Positions 1 to 5,829 of a stretch of DNA of 6,909 nucleotides are shown here, one piece after another; the stretch's first letter is position 1; each line of letters begins with the position of its first letter. This stretch comes from Bacteroidales bacterium. GTDB lineage: Bacteria > Bacteroidota > Bacteroidia > Bacteroidales > UBA10428. The stretch covers positions 1 to 6,909 of the forward strand of contig DAOUOU010000150.1 in NCBI GenBank assembly GCA_030626465.1, in the 5' to 3' direction. Made by a program: the position numbers and the translations under genes. Below the pieces are notes generated by a model. That model did no database searches. It saw only the letters and a list, made by a program, of their open reading frames with translations, and was not told where the DNA came from.

Positions 1-774
1 CAGATCATAAAATGCCATTTCCGGTTCAATCATCCAGAATTCCGCCAGGTGTCTGGGAGTATTCGAATTTTCTGCCCTGAAAGTAGGGCCAAAAGTGTAA
101 ATATCTGACAGGGCCATGGCCCCAAGCTCTCCTTCAAGTTGTCCCGAGACAGTCAAATTTGTCTCTCTGCCGAAGAAATCCTCCGAGTAGTCTGCTTTAC
201 CCTCTTTAGTAACAGGAGGTTTTACCGGATCAAGTGTAGTTACCCGAAACATCTCTCCTGCTCCCTCGCAATCTGAACCGGTAATGATAGGAGTATGAAG
301 ACAAATAAAACCTTTGTCGTTGAAATAGTTGTGAGCTGCAAATGCCAGTGCATGCCTCACTCTCAGAACAGCTCCAAAAGTATTGGTCCTCGGACGAAGA
401 TGAGCAATGGTACGCAGGAACTCCATGCTATGCTTTTTAGGTTGTAACGGATATTCATCCGGAGAGCTGTCTCCTAAAATTTCAAAAGATTCAACCTGTA
501 TTTCTACATTCTGCCCCTTCCCCATCGATTCTGTGAGTATTCCTTCGATGGCAATACATGCTCCCGTTGTAATTCTTCGCAGCTCCTTTTCATCAAAATT
601 CTCAAAATCAACTACTCCCTGGATATTGTCAATTGTTGAACCATCATTAATCTGAATGAACCTGTTGCTGCGGAAAGTACGTACCCAGCCATTGATAAAA
701 ACCCTGCTGTTTAGTTCGCCCTTCGAAATGAGTTCTTTTATTTTTGTTCTTCTGGAAGTCATGTGCATCTGCAT
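1..774 (-). CDS. asnS: Asparaginyl-tRNA synthetase, N-terminal part (runs off left edge)
   Basis: Charges tRNA-Asn with asparagine in the cytoplasm, using ATP; class II aminoacyl-tRNA synthetase. The visible 258 codons contain the N-terminal OB-fold anticodon-binding domain (about residues 15-115, with INGWVRTFRSNRFIQINDGS), then the start of the catalytic core. RTIAHLRPRTNTFGAVLRVR precedes class II motif 1 and CEGAGEMFRVTTLD follows it. VSGQLEGELGAMAL leads into motif 2 with FGPTFRAENSNTPRHLAEFW. These match AsnRS rather than AspRS. Motif 3 and the C-terminus lie beyond the left edge; complete bacterial AsnRS is about 460 residues, so a little over half is seen. Three in-frame ATGs occur at 774, 768 and 762. 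I give the longest form, but the nearby -7 element makes 762 (MTSRRTKIKEL) at least as likely. It is divergent from the lipoprotein gene and probably unrelated to the sugar genes. Confidence 0.97.
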   Translation of the reverse strand, partial: MQMHMTSRRTKIKELISKGELNSRVFINGWVRTFRSNRFIQINDGSTIDNIQGVVDFENFDEKELRRITTGACIAIEGILTESMGKGQNVEIQVESFEILGDSSPDEYPLQPKKHSMEFLRTIAHLRPRTNTFGAVLRVRHALAFAAHNYFNDKGFICLHTPIITGSDCEGAGEMFRVTTLDPVKPPVTKEGKADYSEDFFGRETNLTVSGQLEGELGAMALSDIYTFGPTFRAENSNTPRHLAEFWMIEPEMAFYDL

Positions 775-1122
775 TAATATTTTTGCAAAATTAATCTGAA
801 ATCTATCATTAGAAAGTAATCAAAAGATAAAATGATCTTTTTAACAACAATACATCTGCATGTACTTCGAATAAATAAGCCAACAAACAACAAGTTTTTT
901 ATTTATAATGATTATATATTAGGGAATTTCATTTTAAACAATTGATAAGAATGTTTTTTTAAAATATCTTGCTGGTCTTTTTCAAACTCGTTAATTGTAA
1001 TCTTTAATCAATCTATACTAATATGAAACAAGCATGTTAAAAATAATTATTTAATTGACACACAAGGGAATGATTATTTTTTCATGCGATTCCATATGAC
1101 AATTAAAATCAATTATAAACAT
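775..1122. other. AT-rich divergent spacer between asnS and the lipoprotein gene
   Basis: About 350 bp without a convincing gene, very rich in A and T. It must carry the promoters of both flanking genes. The asnS side shows a plausible -7 element. On the plus strand I see no TAnnTTTG, so the lipoprotein promoter is not identified. A 12-bp perfect palindrome, AAATAATTATTT, lies at 1041-1052. A purine-rich AAGGGA at 1064-1069 is 14 nt from the first possible ATG (1084), which is rather far for a ribosome binding site. No tRNA, riboswitch or terminator is apparent. Confidence 0.6.
786..815 (-). promoter_or_regulatory. Putative Bacteroidota-type promoter of asnS
   Basis: On the minus strand, TAATTTTG at 793-786 matches the Bacteroidota -7 consensus TAnnTTTG exactly. 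The -33 element is weak: TTTC at 815-812, with an 18-nt spacer, against a consensus TTTG at about 19-21. The -7 element ends only 11 nt before the first asnS ATG. Transcription would therefore start just ahead of it and leave a very short leader. This is inferred from consensus only. Confidence 0.45.
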
Positions 1123-2391
1123 ATGAAACATATTACTATTTATTTTTACAGCAAAGTGCTGATTGCACTTGTTTTGATGATTTTTGTATCCTGCTCAAAA
1201 AAAGAGAGGACAAATAATCAGTTATCAGGAAAGCTTGATATCACTGTTGGTGTATCCGTCGCCACTTCCGATATCTATAACAACTTAAAGGCAGCAGATC
1301 TGAACGAATTCATGGTGATCATTTACAACCTGCAGGATGAGATTGTTGAGCAGTACGATCGTGTAGCCGACATACCTGATCTTGTTGAATTGCCCGGGGG
1401 GGATTACTATATCGTATCCCACTCAAATAATAATTTACCTGCAGAATTTGATAATCCTTATTATTCGGGAAGTTCGGAGATCTTTACAATTGTTGCCGGA
1501 GAAACAACTTCCGTTACAATAACATGCACTCTGGCAAATGTTATGGTAACTGTAATATATTCACAAAACGTTATTCAGGATTTTTCCGATTATTCAACTG
1601 CTGTTTCAAATACGGCAGGGTCGCTAGTTTTTGGAAGTGATGAGCTAAGAGCCGGATTTTTCAATGCTGGCCCTCTTCACATTGAGTCGAATCTTTATTT
1701 CACAGATGGTCAGGGAAATATACAATCAAAAAATCTATCAGGTGATATAGGCAGTGCAGAACCCGGAAAACATTATGAGATTCATATCGATGCTTCTCTC
1801 ACCAGTGGCACTGCCATTATAAACCTGAATGTTGATGAAACATACGATACGGAAATCATAACAATAAGTGATGAGGAAGCTGAAATGTCGGGAGAACTTC
1901 TGATTACGGAAATAATGTATAATCCCTTAGCTTTATCGGATACGGATGGTGAATATTTTGAATTAAAAAACGTCTCGGAAGAAACAATTAATCTGATGGA
2001 TCTTGTTATTCGCAGGGGTTCAAATAATAATATTCACGTTATTTCAGATGACCTGCCATTGTTTCCGGGGGAGATTGTCCTTCTGGGTCGTTCGTCAACT
2101 GCGGCTTCTGAAGTAGACTATGTATATTCTAATATAGCACTCCTGAACAGTGGTGATGAGATATATATCAACACCTATGGGACCAATGGAACCGATGGTT
2201 CAGTTATTTGCATGGTAGATTATGGTGATCCGGATTTTAATACTTCGTTAAATGGTATTTCTATTCAATTAGATCCCTCAATATCGGATGTGAACAATGC
2301 CCGGCTGGGAACGAACTGGTGTGAAAGTACATCTGCCTATTCAACCGGAGATTTGGGTAGCCCCGGTTTGGAGAATGCATCCTGCCAATAA
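1123..2391 (+). CDS. Predicted lipoprotein with DUF4493-like region and C-terminal LTD domain
   Basis: Role unknown. The chosen start (MKHITIYFYSKVLIALVLMI) gives 422 residues with a compact lipoprotein signal: basic N-terminus, hydrophobic stretch and FVSC lipobox with lipid-attachment Cys24, followed by SKKE. An upstream in-frame ATG at 1084 would add 13 residues before the signal peptide and is less likely. Residues about 35-249 resemble DUF4493 of Bacteroidota lipoproteins: a ...FMVIIYN strand, VELPGGDYYIVSHS, FDNPYYSGS (about 109-117), and the LANVMVTVIYS strand (137-147). Residues about 257-412 look like a lamin-tail domain (LTD): LLITEIMYNP (259-268), DTDGEYFELKN (273-283), a run of beta strands, and the usual ending NW...GDLGSPG. 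Cys400 and Cys421 could form a disulfide. The domain names rest on motif recognition. The 3' end overlaps fcl tail to tail. A surface or periplasmic binding or structural role is inference. Confidence 0.88.
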   Translation: MKHITIYFYSKVLIALVLMIFVSCSKKERTNNQLSGKLDITVGVSVATSDIYNNLKAADLNEFMVIIYNLQDEIVEQYDRVADIPDLVELPGGDYYIVSHSNNNLPAEFDNPYYSGSSEIFTIVAGETTSVTITCTLANVMVTVIYSQNVIQDFSDYSTAVSNTAGSLVFGSDELRAGFFNAGPLHIESNLYFTDGQGNIQSKNLSGDIGSAEPGKHYEIHIDASLTSGTAIINLNVDETYDTEIITISDEEAEMSGELLITEIMYNPLALSDTDGEYFELKNVSEETINLMDLVIRRGSNNNIHVISDDLPLFPGEIVLLGRSSTAASEVDYVYSNIALLNSGDEIYINTYGTNGTDGSVICMVDYGDPDFNTSLNGISIQLDPSISDVNNARLGTNWCESTSAYSTGDLGSPGLENASCQ

Positions 2392-3485
2392 TCCTTATAA
2401 ATTCTTTCGATACCCTCATCAAGCTGAATGCTTTCTTTCCATCCCAGACTATGAAGTTTGTCCACATTTAGCAGCTTGCGCATTGTTCCGTCAGGTTTGG
2501 ATGTATCCCACTTCAATTCACCATCAAACCCTGTGATTTTTTTCACCTTTTCAGCCAGCTCTTTTATAGTAAGATCTTTACCTGTTCCAATATTTATATG
2601 CGTATTTCTGATCTCCTTTAACGCAATATTTCCCAATTCCTTTTTTCTATAATTGACCAGGTCTTTAAAATCAATATTTTCCATTACAAAAACACAGGCA
2701 TCGGCCATATCATCGGAATGAAGAAATTCTCTCATTGGCGATCCTGTCCCCCATAAGGTAACACTTACAGACCCATTGCTGCTGACAATGCCATAGGTAT
2801 TCAGTTTTTCCAGAATATCTTTCTCTCCTGCTTTTCCGTTTATACCTCCCACAGGCTTACGATCGAAATCTTTTCTTATTGCTTCCCAATCGTTGTTAAA
2901 CAAACATTTACCAAGATGCATTTTACGAACAAGCGCAGGCAGAACATGAGATTTTTCGAGGTCATAATTATCATTTGGCCCATAAAGGTTCGTTGGCATT
3001 ACCGAAATAAAATTCGTCTTGTACTGAAGGTTATAACTTTCACATAATTTAATGCCTGCGATCTTGGCAATTGCGTAAGGTTCGTTTGTGTATTCCAGAA
3101 AATCAGTCAGCAAATATTCTTCCTTTATCGGCTGCATACATTCTTTCGGGTAGATGCAACTGCTGCCCAGGAAAAGCAGTTTTTTAACTCCGTGTTTATA
3201 ACAATGGTGGACTATATTGTTCTGAATCTGTAAGTTTTCAAAAATAAACTGGGCACGATAGATATTATTGGCCACTATTCCGCCAACCTTTGCTGCGGCA
3301 AGAAATACATAATCCGGCTGTTCTTTTCCTAAGTACTTATCAAGGGCATTAAAATCAGACAGATCAAGCTCTTCAATACTTTTCCCAATAATGTTGTTGT
3401 ATCCCTTTTTTTTCAAATTCCTTACAAGCGCACTTCCTACAAGTCCCAGGTGTCCTGCAATATATATTTTGCTATTCTTATCCAT
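2337..3485 (-). CDS. fcl: GDP-L-fucose synthase (GDP-4-keto-6-deoxymannose 3,5-epimerase-4-reductase)
   Basis: Converts GDP-4-keto-6-deoxy-D-mannose, the Gmd product, to GDP-L-fucose with NADPH; cytoplasmic short-chain dehydrogenase of the extended type. The 382 residues show the Rossmann motif GHLGLVG (G11, G14, G17), GSSCIYP with Ser109 and Cys110, the Tyr137-x3-Lys141 pair in EPYAIAK, and His180 in EKSHVLPAL. Cys110 and His180 correspond to the epimerisation residues of the E. coli enzyme. PMREFLHSDDMADA and NIGTGKDLTIKELA are also typical. It is about 60 residues longer than the 321-residue E. coli enzyme. Most of the excess is an insert at about 190-240 (NNDWEAIRKDFDRKPVGG...), which I recognise from Bacteroidota homologues. 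The last about 13 residues after IYKDYWQ look non-conserved and lie within the lipoprotein gene. It starts 68 nt after gmd and is the last gene of the visible operon. Confidence 0.96.
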   Translation of the reverse strand: MDKNSKIYIAGHLGLVGSALVRNLKKKGYNNIIGKSIEELDLSDFNALDKYLGKEQPDYVFLAAAKVGGIVANNIYRAQFIFENLQIQNNIVHHCYKHGVKKLLFLGSSCIYPKECMQPIKEEYLLTDFLEYTNEPYAIAKIAGIKLCESYNLQYKTNFISVMPTNLYGPNDNYDLEKSHVLPALVRKMHLGKCLFNNDWEAIRKDFDRKPVGGINGKAGEKDILEKLNTYGIVSSNGSVSVTLWGTGSPMREFLHSDDMADACVFVMENIDFKDLVNYRKKELGNIALKEIRNTHINIGTGKDLTIKELAEKVKKITGFDGELKWDTSKPDGTMRKLLNVDKLHSLGWKESIQLDEGIERIYKDYWQDAFSKPGLPKSPVE

Positions 3486-3510
3486 AATAAATTAAGGATT
3501 AAATTATTTG

Positions 3511-3555
3511 TTAGTAATTAGTAATAAGTGCACTTTAAGTACTTTAAGTACTTTT
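3511..3555. repeat. Short tandem and self-complementary repeats in the gmd-fcl gap
   Basis: Two perfect copies of TTAGTAA stand at 3511-3524. A 9-bp unit, ACTTTAAGT, repeats at 3532-3540 and 3541-3549, with a partial third copy running into the gmd stop codon. The same stretch holds three self-complementary units: AAGTGCACTT (3526-3535), AAGTACTT (3537-3544) and AAGTACTT (3546-3553). In the gmd-fcl transcript these could fold in alternative ways. There is no following U-tract, so it is not an ordinary terminator. Confidence 0.75.
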
Positions 3556-4675
3556 ACTCAAAATAATTCAAAATCTTATACCCTCCCTGACGCAGATATT
3601 GTTCTTTTTTCATCAGTTTCAGATCGGAAGAAACCATATCTTTTATAAGAGCCTGTAAATCGTATTCGATCTCCCATCCTAATTTTGTTTTAGCTTTGGT
3701 AGGATCTCCAATTAAAAGATCCACTTCTGTTGGCCTGAAATAACGCGGATCGATTGCCAATACTTCTTTCCCTTTCTCTATCTGGTAACGTGAATCATTA
3801 CAGGTTTTTATGTAAACCTTTTCATCCGCTCCGCCACCTTTAAAATCAAGTTCGATGCCTACTTCACCAAAGGCCATTTTAACAAATTCACGTATTTCAG
3901 TGGTAATACCCGTAGCAATTACATAATCTTCAGGTTCATCCTGCTGCAACATAAGATACATTGCTTTGATATAATCCTTGGCATGTCCCCAGTCTCGCTT
4001 TGCCGAAAGATTTCCCAGATAAAACTTATCCTGAAGTCCCAGTGCTATTCTGGCAACAGCCCTGGTAATTTTTCTTGTAACAAAAGTTTCCCCTCTGATA
4101 GGAGATTCGTGATTGAATAAAATACCGTTACAGGCAAACATGTTATATGCTTCGCGATAATTCACAGTGATCCAGTAAGCGTACAATTTTGCCACACCAT
4201 AAGGACTACGGGGATAAAAAGGCGTGTTTTCATTTTGAGGTACTTCCTGTACTTTCCCGTATAGTTCACTGGTCGAGGCCTGATAAAACTTTGTCTTTTC
4301 TGTCAATCCCAATATTCTTATTGCATCAAGCAGTCTGAGTGTTCCAATACCATCTGTATTGCCCGTATATTCGGGAGTTTCAAAGCTAACGCGAACATGA
4401 CTCATGGCAGCCAGGTTATAAATTTCATCGGGCTGTACTTCCTGAATGATCCGTATCAGATTTGTCGAATCTGTCAGGTCAGCATAATGCAGACGAAAAT
4501 TTGCTCCTTCCACATGAGGGTCCAAATAGAGATGATCTATACGTTCCGTGTTGAACAATGAACTTCTTCGCTTTGTACCATGTACTATGTATCCCTTTTT
4601 TAAAAGGAATTCAGCCAGGTAAGCGCCATCCTGACCTGTTATTCCGGTGATAAGTGCTACTTTTTTGCTTGTCAT
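3554..4675 (-). CDS. gmd: GDP-mannose 4,6-dehydratase
   Basis: Converts GDP-D-mannose to GDP-4-keto-6-deoxy-D-mannose with tightly bound NADP(H); first step of GDP-L-fucose synthesis, in the cytoplasm. The 373 residues are the full family length. Visible motifs are GITGQDG (G11, G14, G17) for the dinucleotide, HGTKRRSSLFNTERIDHLY for the cofactor, and YADLTDSTNL. STSELYG carries Thr135 and Glu137, and SPYGVAK carries Tyr159 and Lys163, completing the catalytic set. NHESPIRGETFVTRKITRA, GNLSAKRDWGHAKDYIKAMY and DPRYFRPTEVDLLIGD follow. The ATG at 4675 is fixed by the family N-terminus. It lies 10 nt after the wbpB stop, which suggests translational coupling, and 68 nt before fcl, its usual partner. 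The codon order and motifs are intact, with no sign of decay. Confidence 0.98.
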   Translation of the reverse strand: MTSKKVALITGITGQDGAYLAEFLLKKGYIVHGTKRRSSLFNTERIDHLYLDPHVEGANFRLHYADLTDSTNLIRIIQEVQPDEIYNLAAMSHVRVSFETPEYTGNTDGIGTLRLLDAIRILGLTEKTKFYQASTSELYGKVQEVPQNENTPFYPRSPYGVAKLYAYWITVNYREAYNMFACNGILFNHESPIRGETFVTRKITRAVARIALGLQDKFYLGNLSAKRDWGHAKDYIKAMYLMLQQDEPEDYVIATGITTEIREFVKMAFGEVGIELDFKGGGADEKVYIKTCNDSRYQIEKGKEVLAIDPRYFRPTEVDLLIGDPTKAKTKLGWEIEYDLQALIKDMVSSDLKLMKKEQYLRQGGYKILNYFE

Positions 4676-4685
4676 AGGGTAGTTA

Positions 4686-5639
4686 TTATGTATTGTTAAT
4701 TGTTTTTGAACACATCGGATGATATTCTCCCTTTAAACCAATAGGAGTTGCATTTCGAATGGTATAGACGGTTTCGATAGCTGGCCTGGCTTCAAGCAAC
4801 GAAAAATGATTCCCTTCCAATATCCTCTTATAGCTTTCTGTATGCAAATCGGCAAATCCTCCGCTAAATTCAATTTCTCTTTCATCAAGTGTGATGGATC
4901 GGTAGGTTCTAGCCCCTGTTCCCTTAACATTTGCAGGAATGTCATTATAATCAAGACTTAAATACCACTTTATTCTTGCTCTTTCCAGTTCAAGGTAACC
5001 CGAAGCTTTGTTTTCCTCCAGCAAATGAACAATATTTTGCTTAACCCCGCCAAAGACCCAGATCAGCATATCAAAAAAGTGTACGCCGATGTTGGTAGCA
5101 ATGCCTCCTGATTTGTGAACATCTCCTTTCCATGAAATTTGATACCATTTGCCACGACTGGTGATATAGGTAAGTTCAATAGTGTAAATTTTGTCTTTCG
5201 GGCCGTTTTCTATCTGCTTCTTTAGTTCAATTATTACCGGATGCAACCTCAGTTGAAAAATATTACAAATGCATTTCCCGGATTCTTTTTCTATTTCATT
5301 TAAGGCATCAACATTCCACGGGTTCAGAACTATTGGTTTTTCGCATATAGCATTTGCTCCGGAGCGCAGGGCAAAACGTATATGTGAATCGTGCAAATAG
5401 TTCGGGGAACAAATGCTGACATAATCTACCTGTGTGCCGCTGCGCCTTAACTTATCTATATGCCTGTCAAACCGTTCAAATTCAACAAAAAAATTACTTT
5501 CCGGGAAAAAACTATCAATGATTCCAACACTGTCGCTTATGTCAAGTGAGGCTACAAGGGTATGGCCCGTTTCTTTAATAGCCCGTAAGTGCCGAATTGC
5601 TATATGTCCTCCAACACCTATAATAGCAAAGTTTTTCAT
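4686..5639 (-). CDS. wbpB: UDP-N-acetyl-2-amino-2-deoxyglucuronate 3-dehydrogenase (WbpB/WlbA type)
   Basis: Gfo/Idh/MocA-family oxidoreductase. Characterised WbpB/WlbA enzymes oxidise C3 of UDP-GlcNAc-uronic acid with NAD+; the 3-keto product is aminated by a PLP aminotransferase (WbpE/WlbC) on the way to 2,3-diacetamido uronic acid sugars. The 317 residues start MKNFAIIGVGGHIAIRHLRA, very close to the WbpB/WlbA N-terminus, and include the NAD-binding GVGGHI, ISDSVGIIDS, VDYVSICSPNYLH, CEKPI with catalytic-type Lys101, LTYITSRGKWY, ATNIGVHFFDML with His187, RTYRSITLDE and FADLHTESY. These subfamily-specific stretches set it apart from generic Gfo/Idh proteins. An ATG at 5660 would add seven residues (MIKNFKR); I prefer 5639 from family alignment. 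It ends with tandem TAA codons 10 nt before gmd. Its aminotransferase and acetyltransferase partners are not in the window. Confidence 0.92.
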   Translation of the reverse strand: MKNFAIIGVGGHIAIRHLRAIKETGHTLVASLDISDSVGIIDSFFPESNFFVEFERFDRHIDKLRRSGTQVDYVSICSPNYLHDSHIRFALRSGANAICEKPIVLNPWNVDALNEIEKESGKCICNIFQLRLHPVIIELKKQIENGPKDKIYTIELTYITSRGKWYQISWKGDVHKSGGIATNIGVHFFDMLIWVFGGVKQNIVHLLEENKASGYLELERARIKWYLSLDYNDIPANVKGTGARTYRSITLDEREIEFSGGFADLHTESYKRILEGNHFSLLEARPAIETVYTIRNATPIGLKGEYHPMCSKTINNT

Positions 5640-5657
5640 ACGTTTAAAATTTTTTAT

Positions 5658-5686
5658 CATGAAAAATTTGCAAAAAAATTTTCATG
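5658..5686 (-). promoter_or_regulatory. Inverted repeat in the wbpB leader
   Basis: The arms CATGAAAA (5658-5665) and TTTTCATG (5679-5686) are perfect 8-bp complements around a 13-nt spacer. In the minus-strand RNA the stem can grow by three A-U pairs past a one-base bulge. It sits 18 nt before the preferred wbpB ATG and includes the alternative ATG at 5660 in one arm. It may be an operator or a leader hairpin. An AT-rich chance palindrome is also possible. Confidence 0.4.
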
Positions 5687-5728
5687 TTCGTTTCATAATA
5701 TGATGATTCGATTCAATGATCACAGATG

Positions 5729-5736
5729 CAAATTTA
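5729..5736 (-). promoter_or_regulatory. Possible -7 element upstream of wbpB
   Basis: TAAATTTG on the minus strand matches the Bacteroidota -7 consensus TAnnTTTG. I see no good TTTG at the expected -33 spacing. If used, it would give a leader of about 80-85 nt containing the inverted repeat at 5658-5686. It would let wbpB-gmd-fcl be transcribed apart from the upstream dehydrogenase gene, consistent with the 190-nt gap there. Confidence 0.35.
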
Positions 5737-5829
5737 TAAATAAACAGTACTTAAATTACAGTTCTGTGAGGAATGCTCCGGTTTCCTTGATCAGAGTGTG
5801 TTGAAATTTGAGTAAGTTATTTTTTTAAC

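Larger units (their letters stand above)
5640..5829. other. Spacer between the tviB-type gene and wbpB
   Basis: This 190-nt gap is much longer than the 10-nt wbpB-gmd gap. It holds the possible -7 element and the inverted repeat listed separately. I see no strong terminator after the dehydrogenase stop. The best stem there is only 5 bp (AGGAA/TTCCT, about 5772-5790) and has no U-tract. No gene remnant is recognisable in it. Confidence 0.55.

Noticed and set aside
407..655. Plus-strand open frame of 82 codons inside asnS
   Set aside because: It lies wholly antisense to well-conserved AsnRS motifs and its product has no recognisable features.
931..965. Inverted repeat ATTTTAAA/TTTAAAAT in the divergent spacer
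   Set aside because: It is purely A and T with a 19-nt loop, in a very AT-rich region, so chance is the simplest explanation.
2261..2652. Open frames of 64-79 codons around the lipoprotein-fcl junction
   Set aside because: They are shadows of the two real genes in other frames. The protein-level motifs belong to fcl and the LTD domain only.
3406..3413. Run of eight A (minus strand) in fcl, a possible slippage site
   Set aside because: It encodes the LKKKG stretch common in this family, and the reading frame is intact on both sides. Nothing shows that slippage is used.
4105..4110. Gmd has ESPIRGETF where some homologues have ESPRRGETF
   Set aside because: I recall the Ile form as common in Bacteroidota Gmd proteins, and all catalytic residues are present, so it is not evidence of altered function.
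5434..5804. Two overlapping plus-strand open frames at the start of wbpB and in the spacer
   Set aside because: They are antisense to the conserved NAD-binding part of wbpB, have low-complexity composition and no family resemblance.
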